A stretch of DNA of 7,160 nt. Source: Fidelibacterota bacterium (GTDB lineage Bacteria > Fidelibacterota > Fidelibacteria > Fidelibacterales > DSDE01). Every line of letters starts with the position of its first letter. Positions within the stretch are counted from its first letter, which is position 1. Under the pieces are notes generated by a model. It searched no databases, was not told where the DNA came from, and saw only the letters and a list, made by a program, of their open reading frames with translations. Positions 1-6,198 of the stretch are shown here, one piece after another. Made by a program: the position numbers and the translations under genes. The stretch lies in contig DSDE01000240.1 of assembly GCA_011049095.1 (NCBI GenBank), positions 1-7,160 of the forward strand. Reading direction: 5' to 3'.

Positions 1-34
1 ACCCTAAGCAATCATTGTATATTTTTAAAAAATT

Positions 35-65
35 TTGAATATGAATAGGCTTATTTATATATAAT
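35..65 (+). promoter_or_regulatory. Candidate sigma-70-type promoter for the thioredoxin gene
   Basis: A TTGAAT hexamer at 35-40 (4 of 6 matches to TTGACA) is followed after 19 bases by a perfect TATAAT at 60-65. Transcription would begin near 72, leaving a leader of about 75 bases before the GTG start at 149. The spacer is longer than the ideal 17 bases, and the surroundings are so AT-rich that a TATAAT can occur by chance. If the organism is a Bacteroidota its own promoter consensus differs, which lowers confidence. Confidence 0.45.
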
Positions 66-76
66 CATATTCATAT
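39..76. repeat. 9-bp perfect inverted repeat flanking the -10 box
   Basis: ATATGAATA at 39-47 is the exact reverse complement of TATTCATAT at 68-76, with 20 bases between the arms. The candidate -10 box (60-65) lies between the arms and the right arm covers the predicted transcription start. This could be an operator for a dimeric regulator. In sequence this AT-rich a chance match is a real alternative. Confidence 0.4.
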
Positions 77-138
77 CGTAACTTTTCATACTTTCCACTA
101 TCTCAGTCTTGTGAAGAGAAAATGCAAAAAACAAAAAA

Positions 139-144
139 AGGAGG
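139..144 (+). promoter_or_regulatory. Shine-Dalgarno that sets a GTG start for thioredoxin
   Basis: AGGAGG sits 4 bases before the GTG at 149. It lies inside the extended reading frame that would begin at ATG 122, where only a weak GAAGAG precedes the ATG. This favours the GTG, although the spacing is slightly short. Confidence 0.7.
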
Positions 145-148
145 AACT

Positions 149-505
149 GTGGCTGAGCTATTGACAAAAGATACTTTTTTAGCGAAGGTCTTTGATTACG
201 GAAAAAACAATGAATGGAAATATGAGGGCAAATTGCCGGCAATAATTGATTTTTATGCTGATTGGTGTCAGCCTTGTAAAATTGTGGCTCCTATTTTAGA
301 AGAACTTTCTAAAGAGTATGAAGGCAAGATGCACGTTTATAAAATAGATGTTGAAAAAGAGCAGGAACTTGCCTCAATATTTGGAGTTCGCAATATCCCA
401 TCCCTGCTCTTTATCCCAGTAAGCGATAAGCCGCAAATGGCTGTTGGCGCTTTGCCTAAAGATTCCATTCTCCAGGCGATGCGTGAAGTGCTGCAAGTCG
501 AATAA
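149..505 (+). CDS. trxA: Thioredoxin with WCQPC active site
   Basis: This is a cytoplasmic thiol-disulfide oxidoreductase of about 118 residues, the usual size of a single-domain thioredoxin. Numbering from the GTG start, the FYADWCQPC active site holds redox cysteines C40 and C43, and the cis-proline lies in the NIPS motif at P84. The strand-helix order (AIIDFYADW, then VYKIDVEKE, then SLLFIP) is the classical fold, and no signal peptide is present. I chose GTG at 149 because a strong AGGAGG Shine-Dalgarno (139-144) lies 4 bases upstream and the family begins with a similar AELLTK-type segment. An in-frame ATG at 122 would add nine lysine-rich residues encoded across that ribosome-binding site. 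The common WCGPC glycine is Gln41 here, which may shift redox potential or partner choice. The gene has its own candidate promoter and terminator, so it looks monocistronic. Confidence 0.95.
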   Translation: MAELLTKDTFLAKVFDYGKNNEWKYEGKLPAIIDFYADWCQPCKIVAPILEELSKEYEGKMHVYKIDVEKEQELASIFGVRNIPSLLFIPVSDKPQMAVGALPKDSILQAMREVLQVE

Positions 506-509
506 AAGC

Positions 510-527
510 GCATAAAGCAAATTATGC
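510..527. other. AT-rich hairpin between convergent genes
   Basis: GCATAA (510-515) and TTATGC (522-527) form a perfect 6-bp stem around a 6-base loop, just after the thioredoxin stop. Read on the minus strand, the stem is followed by GCTTTTATT, so it could act as a weak terminator for the permease gene. The stem is short and only one third GC. Confidence 0.3.
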
Positions 528-528
528 T

Positions 529-560
529 AAAGCCCGTCTAAAAAGGCGGGTTTTTTATTT
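529..560 (+). terminator. Rho-independent terminator after thioredoxin
   Basis: CCCGTC (533-538) pairs with GGCGGG (545-550) through one G-U pair, around a TAAAAA loop. A run of six T at 551-556 follows, with further T bases after it. The stem is extended by A-T pairs at the base. It also overlaps the stop codon of the convergent permease gene at 555. On the minus strand the following sequence is only CTTTA, so it is stronger for the plus strand. Confidence 0.85.
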
Positions 561-1634
561 TGGGGCCTGAATCATTAATATGATGCCTGAGAATAAGAAA
601 ACGGCATTAGGAATCCAAACTGAGCAAAAAGGCTCCATGATTCCATTGTATCCCATTGTTTCTCCAAATTTTAGTGAAGCTGTATAGATGAGAATCACCA
701 GCAGGCTGATACCTACACCGCTGGCCAGCCCCCCTCCCCGCTTCTGTCTGGCTGAGAGTGAAATGCCAAAAAGGATTACAATAAAGACTGTAAAATTCAT
801 CGCTGTTTTGAAATGAAGTTTTACCTGCCATCGTGTTGTTATAAGCCCGTGACGCTCTGTTTGAACGATAAATTCCTTCAGTTGCCTGTAATTCATTTCA
901 TTGGGAGATATTTGGTCTCGGGCCAAATCCTCCTTGCTTAATTGCCAATTAAAAGCCATAGTGTCAAGCTGGCTATAAATTTCACCTGTATCAGAAAATT
1001 TTCTATGTTCTATGCCGCTTAGTTTCCATTCATCATTCTCTCGGAAAAGCACCTCAGCATCCAGGCGTTCTGTGATTATGCCATCGGTCAAAATATGGAG
1101 ACTAACGCCTTCCCCTTTTTCTGTATTTGTGGAATACACACTAATGTATAGCACAGCATTTGAGTCGGCCTGCAGATAAAGGTTTCTTTTTATAGTCGGA
1201 GATGGCCGCTTCCTTTTATTCAAAAATTCAATTTTAAAGGCATTTAGCTCGCGATTTGCTGGGACCACAACTTTATCTTCAAACTGAAAAGCGCCAAACG
1301 AAATAAGCAGACCACAAATCAGAAATGGCATTGCAATGCGGTAGAGGCTGATACCTGAACTTTTCAGGGCTGTCAGCTCCGCCCTGCGATTCATCATTCC
1401 AAACAAAAATACAACAGCCAGCAGAGATGACATTGGCAGCGCAATATGAATAAACCATGGCATTGTATAGAGATAATAGAGTAAGACACCCGTCAGGTTC
1501 AGACCATTATCAATAAAATTATCAATATGTTCCACAATGTCAACAATCAGAAATATTGCCACAAAAACAATAAGGGCAGCAAAAATATTAAAAAAGAATT
1601 TTTTAAGCAGGAAGCAATCGACTTGTTTGATCAT
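555..1634 (-). CDS. LptF/LptG (YjgP/YjgQ) family permease of LPS export
   Basis: This is an inner-membrane permease of the Lpt ABC exporter, whose LptF-LptG dimer, driven by LptB, extracts lipopolysaccharide and passes it to LptC and the periplasmic bridge. Its 359 residues match the family length. Hydrophobic segments lie near residues 14-36, 52-80, 100-118, 275-295, 303-320 and 335-356. A large soluble periplasmic region at about 120-270 corresponds to the jellyroll domain. The cytoplasmic motif NRRAELTALKSSGIS (82-96) is the family's ATPase-coupling segment, and SARQKRGGGLASGVG (294-308) is the second conserved loop. The C-terminal pattern ending in a WIPN segment before the last helix leans toward LptG, but I cannot separate F from G safely. 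The ATG follows directly on the stop codon of the upstream CorC-like gene (TAG then ATG), so translation is probably coupled. The remaining lpt genes are not in the window. Confidence 0.92.
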   Translation of the reverse strand: MIKQVDCFLLKKFFFNIFAALIVFVAIFLIVDIVEHIDNFIDNGLNLTGVLLYYLYTMPWFIHIALPMSSLLAVVFLFGMMNRRAELTALKSSGISLYRIAMPFLICGLLISFGAFQFEDKVVVPANRELNAFKIEFLNKRKRPSPTIKRNLYLQADSNAVLYISVYSTNTEKGEGVSLHILTDGIITERLDAEVLFRENDEWKLSGIEHRKFSDTGEIYSQLDTMAFNWQLSKEDLARDQISPNEMNYRQLKEFIVQTERHGLITTRWQVKLHFKTAMNFTVFIVILFGISLSARQKRGGGLASGVGISLLVILIYTASLKFGETMGYNGIMEPFCSVWIPNAVFLFSGIILMIQAPK

Positions 1635-2858
1635 CTACTGATTGAGTTTGTGGATGCGGATATAATCAATACTCTTGGCTGTCGCCCGAATGATGTGAAA
1701 TTCAAGATTACTCAGAACAATCTTTTCACCGCGTTTGGGGAAACGGTCTAGCTTATCCAGCAGATAACCGGCGATTGTCTCATAGTCACCTTCTGGGATA
1801 TTCAGGCCAAAACTGTCGGTAAGGTCATCAATGTCTGCCCGACCGTTCATCACCAGATCGCCGTTATCTAACTTGCGTATCAGCCCGGAATCTTCATCAT
1901 ATTCATCATTAAAATCGCCAAAAATCTCCTCCACAAGGTCTTCCATAGTGACAATGCCGCTCGTACCGCCAAATTCATCAATTAATGCTGCAATGCTGAT
2001 ATTTTTCTCTTGAAAGTCCTTCAGCAGCTCAAAGGTGGATTTTGTTTCCGGATAGATCTCAATCTCACGCAGAATATCATCCAACTTTTCTGGTTTTTTA
2101 AAAAGATCATGAAGCACCACAAAACCAATGATATCATCAATGCTTTCACGATAGATAATTAATTTAGAGAAACCTGATTCTTGCAAGGCAGATTTTGCTT
2201 CTGGAATGCTTGCATTAGACGGAAGTGAAACAATGTCCGTTCTCGGTGTCTTTATCTCCGCCGCGGCAGTATCTGAAAATTCAATGACATTGCGGATATA
2301 TGCCCTTTCATCTTTATCAATCACACCTAATTCATGCCCCTGCTCAACGGATTGATTGAGATCATCTCGAGTGATAGCCGCCGTATAGTCAGCTCGCTTG
2401 CTGCCAATAATAGCAATAAAGAGGCCAGTAAATGCTCTAGCAATGAGACTCAGCGGCAGCAAAACAAGTTCAAAAAAACTTATTGTTATAGCAAAAAAGC
2501 GGCTGGCTGAGTTTGCCCTGTCTCTAATTAATGTTTTAGGAATCAGATTGCATAAAAACAGAACAATAAGTGATATAGCAATAGAAATTAGCCAAAATGG
2601 AATAAGTTGATAACGAATAAGGACGATTGTTGCATAAGAGCTGGCCAGAATATTTGCCAGTGTTTTCCCCACCATAATCGTAGATAGCACTTTTTCTTGA
2701 TTTTCCAGATAGTGAAGGCTTTTTCTGGCGCCAAGCTTATTTTGAGAAGCCCATATTTGCAACTGCAGCGGATTCGCCGATATGAAGGCTATTTCACTGC
2801 CAGAAAAATAGGCTGAAAAAATAAGCCCAATTAGTGCAAGGGTGACTTCAATCGTCAT
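1635..2858 (-). CDS. CNNM/CorC (HlyC) family membrane protein, DUF21 plus CBS pair
   Basis: This is a predicted inner-membrane divalent-cation transport or efflux protein of the CNNM/CorC family. Numbering from ATG 2858 (407 residues), a DUF21 membrane domain spans about 1-155 and includes FSGSEIAF (18-25). A tandem CBS nucleotide-binding pair spans about 200-320, with TPRTDIV (204-210) and DEFGGTSGIVTMEDLVEEI (294-312). A CorC_HlyC C-terminal domain follows at about 330-405. The frame can extend to a GTG at 2876, adding six residues, but AGGA on the minus strand (TCCT at 2869-2872) lies 10 bases from the ATG, so I prefer the ATG. Two normally conserved membrane motifs are altered: GNNLVN-type is GKTLAN (64-69), and GE-x-x-PK is CNLIPK (103-108). 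It is the first gene of a two-gene unit with the LPS permease. GldE is a related Bacteroidota alternative that I cannot exclude. Confidence 0.9.
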   Translation of the reverse strand: MTIEVTLALIGLIFSAYFSGSEIAFISANPLQLQIWASQNKLGARKSLHYLENQEKVLSTIMVGKTLANILASSYATIVLIRYQLIPFWLISIAISLIVLFLCNLIPKTLIRDRANSASRFFAITISFFELVLLPLSLIARAFTGLFIAIIGSKRADYTAAITRDDLNQSVEQGHELGVIDKDERAYIRNVIEFSDTAAAEIKTPRTDIVSLPSNASIPEAKSALQESGFSKLIIYRESIDDIIGFVVLHDLFKKPEKLDDILREIEIYPETKSTFELLKDFQEKNISIAALIDEFGGTSGIVTMEDLVEEIFGDFNDEYDEDSGLIRKLDNGDLVMNGRADIDDLTDSFGLNIPEGDYETIAGYLLDKLDRFPKRGEKIVLSNLEFHIIRATAKSIDYIRIHKLNQ

Positions 2859-2885
2859 CAAGCTAGGTTCCTGCACTCTTGCTTA

Positions 2886-2891
2886 ATTATA
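2886..2891 (-). promoter_or_regulatory. Possible -10 box for the CorC-like/permease unit
   Basis: A perfect minus-strand TATAAT lies 27 bases upstream of the preferred ATG at 2858, which would give a leader of about 20 bases. I find no convincing -35 hexamer 16-19 bases further upstream, so the assignment is weak. Confidence 0.3.
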
Positions 2892-2969
2892 TATTGTTGC
2901 GGCTCATCATCCATCTTCGCACAATTTTACTACGAGCAAAATGAAAAAACAAGAATTAAGCGATTATTA

Positions 2970-3000
2970 TTAAAACTGTTTTAACCTCAAAGGGCAGTTT
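2970..3000. promoter_or_regulatory. Palindrome and nested inverted repeat in the divergent intergenic region
   Basis: TTAAAAC-T-GTTTTAA at 2970-2984 is a 7-bp perfect inverted repeat around one base. Its AAACTG (2973-2978) also pairs with CAGTTT at 2995-3000, giving a second, overlapping inverted repeat. The position 30-44 bases upstream of the PAP2 start suits an operator or a structured leader. No strong Shine-Dalgarno precedes that ATG; the nearest purine run, AGGG at 2991-2994, is 19 bases away. The regulator is unknown and AT-rich chance is possible. Confidence 0.4.
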
Positions 3001-3013
3001 AATAAATTTAGCT

Positions 3014-3715
3014 ATGAAAAAAAACGCCCTGCTTTGCCTGATTATCAGTTTTTTTCTAAATCTTCATTTGTCAGCAGCTGTATCTAATGAAAAATACTTT
3101 TCAGAACTGTTTTTTCAGCTTTCGGAAAACAGTGTGAGCCAGCAAACAATTTTAGCTGGCAGCCTGCTGGCATTGACTGCCTTACCCTTTGATCGCACCA
3201 TAAATAAAAAAATGACAGAAGACCGTCTCCTGTCAGCAGAATGGACTCATTATGGGCATGCTTATCTCGATAATTTTTTTGTACTTGCCCTTTTGGGTGG
3301 CGGAGCTCTGCTCAAGGGAAATGAATCCGGCGATTATTTAACCCCTGTCCGATACGGCGCGTCATCCCTGATGATTACAACAGGCGCGACCCTTTTGTTG
3401 AAAAAAGTCACTGGTCGCCAACGGCCAAATGGCAAGCCGTACAGTTTTCCCAGCGGACATACATCCATCACCTTTTGTACAGCATCTGTGCTGCATAGCT
3501 GGTATGGACCGAAAGCAGCGATTCCAGCCTACAGCGCCGCTGCCTTTACAGCGTTTTCGAGAATGCAGGATAACTATCACTGGCTGAGTGATGTCATTTT
3601 TGGAGCTGCACTGGGAATAGCCATACCCCACGGACTTTATCAGGCAGATAAGACAAACAGTAAGACCACACTGAGATCAATCCCCCTAAGTATAAACTGG
3701 ACAATAGACTTATGA
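3014..3715 (+). CDS. PAP2-family phosphatase with signal sequence
   Basis: This is a type 2 phosphatidic acid phosphatase superfamily protein, a family that dephosphorylates lipid phosphates such as phosphatidate, phosphatidylglycerophosphate or undecaprenyl pyrophosphate at the envelope. The three catalytic motifs are intact: K-x6-RP at K130-P138 (KKVTGRQRP), PSGH at 146-149, and SR-x5-H-x3-D at 182-193 with H189 and D193. The N-terminus, MKKNALLCLIISFFLNLHLSA, looks like a signal peptide, cleaved near residue 21 or kept as an anchor. Other hydrophobic segments at about 85-100, 112-130, 151-163, 168-181 and 194-206 fit the membrane-embedded form. The signal sequence supports this start despite the lack of a good ribosome-binding site. 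It is the first gene of a five-gene overlapping operon, and its TGA stop overlaps the next ATG (ATGA). Substrate cannot be told from sequence, although undecaprenyl pyrophosphate recycling is one possibility. Confidence 0.9.
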   Translation: MKKNALLCLIISFFLNLHLSAAVSNEKYFSELFFQLSENSVSQQTILAGSLLALTALPFDRTINKKMTEDRLLSAEWTHYGHAYLDNFFVLALLGGGALLKGNESGDYLTPVRYGASSLMITTGATLLLKKVTGRQRPNGKPYSFPSGHTSITFCTASVLHSWYGPKAAIPAYSAAAFTAFSRMQDNYHWLSDVIFGAALGIAIPHGLYQADKTNSKTTLRSIPLSINWTIDL

Positions 3716-4602
3716 AAGCCATCACCATATTGGACGGTGCGATGGGAAGCGAACTGGAATCTCGGGGCATCAATCTGCCACCACCGTTATGGAGCGCCGG
3801 CGTTTTATTTAGCGAGGCAGAAGCTATTGTAAAATTACATCGGGAATATGCAGAAGCAGGGGCAGAGATTCTCACTGCGGCGACTTTTCGAGCCACAAGA
3901 TATGCCTTTAATCGCAGCGGGAAAAAAAATCCTGATCTGGAAGCCAAAAAAGCCATCCAACAAGCCATCACTTTGGCAAAATCTGTCGCAAGCGCCTTTC
4001 CTGGAGTGCTAGTCGCCGGCTCCATCGCGCCTTGTGGAGATAGCTATCGATTTGAAGACTTTCCTGGAGAGAAAGAGGCAAAAAAAAATTATCAACATTT
4101 GATAGAAAATCTGGAGCAAGCCGGAGCAGACCTGCTTCTCCTGGAAACATTTGGCCGCTTTGATGAAAGCGCCATTGCCCTGAAAATCGCCAGACAGAGC
4201 AAGTTGCCGCTTTGGTTTTCAATTATACTGAAAGATGAGCAGACTCTTCCCGATGGCAGCCATATTCAAGATATCCTCGAATTAGCTAATAAATTTTCTG
4301 CAGATGCCTTTCTGATAAATTGCAGCTCACCAATACATATTGAGGCTGCCATACCCATTCTTTTGAATAGTCAGGCGGCGCCCAGATTCGGCGCCTATCC
4401 CAATGCTGGAATTTCGGACCCCTTCAGCAATGAGCCGCTTAAAAAATCCCTGAGTCCCGCAAGATTCGCTGATATCTTAAAATGCTGGGCAGATCTTGGT
4501 CTTGATATTTTAGGCGGCTGCTGCGGGTCTTCACCGGTCCATATTTCTGAGTTTGTTAATAGATATAATAAGGAGAAAAAGAATGATCATCACAAAAATT
4601 GA
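3712..4602 (+). CDS. Homocysteine S-methyltransferase family protein (MmuM-like)
   Basis: This is a cytoplasmic zinc-dependent methyltransferase. Family members move a methyl group from S-methylmethionine, or in some cases another donor, to homocysteine to make methionine. Its 296 residues form a single TIM-barrel domain with no folate or cobalamin module, which fits the MmuM type. The N-terminal signature LDGAMGSELESRG is at 7-19. Zinc-ligand cysteines are C204 in INCSSP and C270-C271 in GGCCGS. LLLLETF (141-147) and YPNAG (229-233) are also typical of the family. The start overlaps the PAP2 stop by 4 bases and no Shine-Dalgarno precedes it, so translation is probably coupled. The last 20 bases overlap the next gene. 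The methyl donor is not determined by the sequence; S-adenosylmethionine- or betaine-using relatives share the same fold. Confidence 0.9.
   Translation: MKAITILDGAMGSELESRGINLPPPLWSAGVLFSEAEAIVKLHREYAEAGAEILTAATFRATRYAFNRSGKKNPDLEAKKAIQQAITLAKSVASAFPGVLVAGSIAPCGDSYRFEDFPGEKEAKKNYQHLIENLEQAGADLLLLETFGRFDESAIALKIARQSKLPLWFSIILKDEQTLPDGSHIQDILELANKFSADAFLINCSSPIHIEAAIPILLNSQAAPRFGAYPNAGISDPFSNEPLKKSLSPARFADILKCWADLGLDILGGCCGSSPVHISEFVNRYNKEKKNDHHKN
4571..4575 (+). promoter_or_regulatory. Shine-Dalgarno inside the methyltransferase gene
   Basis: AGGAG lies 7 bases before ATG 4583, inside the 3' end of the upstream reading frame. It fixes the start of the flavin reductase gene in preference to an in-frame ATG at 4553, whose extra ten residues (arginine- and isoleucine-rich) do not fit the family. 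Confidence 0.8.
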
Positions 4603-5134
4603 GGGATATTATCAATATTATCCTGTAGTAGCTGCTGTAATTGGCGTTGAAGCCGATGGGAAAAAGAATTTTATGACGGCAGCCTGGCATAGCCCTGTTT
4701 CTTTCGACCCGCCTATGTATGGCGTATCCATCGCTCCCCAAAGATACACCCATAATATGATTCAAAAAGCAGGTGATTTTACGGTAAATTTTTTACCATA
4801 CAGTGAATTGGAAAAAATCCATGGATGCGGCCGGCTTAGCGGTGCAGATACCGATAAAATTGCATATTTTGGACTTCATCCCGTCTCTGGTCATATCATA
4901 AATTCACCATACCTAGAGGAAGCCTACGCAGCCTTTGAATGTGCCGTATATTCTGCCACCCCTGGCGGCGACCATACATGGTTTATGGGAGAAATTAAAG
5001 CCATTCACGGCAATGATGATGCCTTTGTCAATAAAATCCTCAATCTTGAGAAATGTCAACCTGCACTATATGCCGGTGACAGTCACTACACAACAGCAGA
5101 TTCAAAAATAATTAGCAGACTTCAGCCAAAATGA
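4583..5134 (+). CDS. Flavin reductase family protein (FMN-binding split barrel)
   Basis: This 183-residue protein is predicted to be a cytoplasmic flavin reductase-like or flavoredoxin-like protein that binds FMN and transfers electrons from NAD(P)H or a protein donor. Typical elements in order are NFMTAAWHSPVSFDPP (29-44), with the flavin-contacting residues and SFDPP turn, and VSIAPQRYTHNMI (48-60). FTVNF (66-70), CGRLSGADTDK (82-92; the usual SG-x3-DK) and GGDHTWFMGEI (128-138; the DH-x4-GE element) follow. It starts within the methyltransferase gene (20-base overlap) behind a good Shine-Dalgarno, and ends overlapping mutY by 4 bases. Position next to the methyltransferase hints at a shared redox or sulfur role, but that is inference. 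The physiological partner is unknown, because members of this family range from free-flavin reductases to electron carriers. Confidence 0.87.
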   Translation: MIITKIEGYYQYYPVVAAVIGVEADGKKNFMTAAWHSPVSFDPPMYGVSIAPQRYTHNMIQKAGDFTVNFLPYSELEKIHGCGRLSGADTDKIAYFGLHPVSGHIINSPYLEEAYAAFECAVYSATPGGDHTWFMGEIKAIHGNDDAFVNKILNLEKCQPALYAGDSHYTTADSKIISRLQPK

Positions 5135-6198
5135 AAAGCGATGATATCCTATATCCCATATCAGAAGAACTAAGTTCAAAACTTTACAAATGGTATGTAA
5201 AAAATCGGCGGCTTTTGCCTTGGCGGAAGTCAAAAGACCCCTATGAAATCTGGATCAGTGAAATTATGCTTCAGCAGACACAAGTTAAAACTGTTATACC
5301 TTATTTTAAGCGCTGGCTTAAGCGCTTCTCAAATGTGAAAATACTAGCAGAAGCCGATATGGAGCTTGTGCTCAAAACCTGGGAAGGTCTCGGCTATTAC
5401 CGAAGGGTATATCAATTAAAGTCTGCGGCAGAAATGATCTTTCGAGAAAGAAATAGCATATTTCCAAATACTTATAAGGATTGGCTGGCTTTGCCTGGCA
5501 TCGGCCCATATAGTGCCGCTGCTCTGGCATCAATACTCAATGGAGAGAAGTATGGTGTCGTTGATGGCAATAGCAAACGCGTCATCAGCCGGCTCTATAT
5601 GATAGAAGCCGACAGCGGCACAGCACAATTTAAATCAAATATTGCTGATATTATTAAAAGAAGTTTTTTTGCTTTTCATCCTGGTGAACTTAATCAGGCC
5701 TGGATGGAGCTGGGCGCTTTGATTTGCCTTCCCAAGCCCCATTGTCAGCAGTGCCCGCTAAAGGAATACTGTGAAGCCTGGCTTCATAACCGTATGACTG
5801 AGTTCCCCGTTAAAAAAAACCGCGGCAAACTGCCATTGCTCACTGGCGCTGCCTTCATTCTACAAGACGGAGACAAGCTGCTGATGGTAAAACGGCCTCA
5901 GCGGGGTCTTCTCAGCGGAATGTGGGAGCTTCCCAATACCATATATGAAGAGCAGCCTTTGGCCGATTTTACTTTAGCTAATGAGATCATCATCGAACGT
6001 ACCTTTATAAAGAAAGCAAAGCATCAATACACCCATTTTAAAGTCGAGCTTGATATTATAGAAGGCAGCTTGCGAAGCCCCTGGTGGAATGATTACTGGA
6101 TAGAGCACCGCTGGCTCACAGCTTCGGAGCTGGAAAAGCTTCCCATCGCTAAAGTGCACCATCTTGCCCTGCATATTGCCGGAGTTAAAAAATTTTAA
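5131..6198 (+). CDS. mutY: Adenine DNA glycosylase MutY
   Basis: This base-excision repair enzyme removes adenine mispaired with 8-oxoguanine and acts in the cytoplasm on chromosomal DNA. Its 355 residues are the normal length. The N-terminal glycosylase domain shows WISEIMLQQTQV with catalytic Glu44, the helix-hairpin-helix LPGIGPYSAAAL (121-132), and VVDGNSKRV with catalytic Asp145. The 4Fe-4S cysteines are C199, C205, C208 and C214, spaced C-x5-C-x2-C-x5-C; MutY usually has x6 in the first gap. The C-terminal NUDIX-like 8-oxoG recognition domain (about 235-350) has LSGMWELPN (261-269) and a YTHF loop (300-303), where Y-T-H replaces the better-known F-S-H. ATG 5131 overlaps the previous stop by 4 bases and lacks an obvious Shine-Dalgarno, so translation is likely coupled. 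The stop overlaps the next gene by one base. Confidence 0.96.
   Translation: MKSDDILYPISEELSSKLYKWYVKNRRLLPWRKSKDPYEIWISEIMLQQTQVKTVIPYFKRWLKRFSNVKILAEADMELVLKTWEGLGYYRRVYQLKSAAEMIFRERNSIFPNTYKDWLALPGIGPYSAAALASILNGEKYGVVDGNSKRVISRLYMIEADSGTAQFKSNIADIIKRSFFAFHPGELNQAWMELGALICLPKPHCQQCPLKEYCEAWLHNRMTEFPVKKNRGKLPLLTGAAFILQDGDKLLMVKRPQRGLLSGMWELPNTIYEEQPLADFTLANEIIIERTFIKKAKHQYTHFKVELDIIEGSLRSPWWNDYWIEHRWLTASELEKLPIAKVHHLALHIAGVKKF

Noticed and set aside
122..148. ATG at 122 as the thioredoxin start
   Set aside because: It would encode a lysine-rich tail over the AGGAGG ribosome-binding site; GTG 149 fits both spacing and family start.
1527..1751. 74-codon plus-strand open frame across the CorC-like/permease junction
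   Set aside because: It is antisense to two well-supported genes, with no ribosome-binding site or domain.
2941..2973. Ten-codon open frame starting ATGAAAAAA upstream of PAP2
   Set aside because: It has no ribosome-binding site and no attenuator-like codon run; it is expected by chance in AT-rich sequence.
3594..4025. 143-codon minus-strand open frame
   Set aside because: It lies antisense to the PAP2 and methyltransferase genes, both of which carry intact family motifs. It has no recognisable domain and is a shadow frame.
4553..4582. Upstream in-frame ATG of the flavin reductase gene
   Set aside because: The extra ten residues are not family-like, and AGGAG at 4571-4575 points to ATG 4583.
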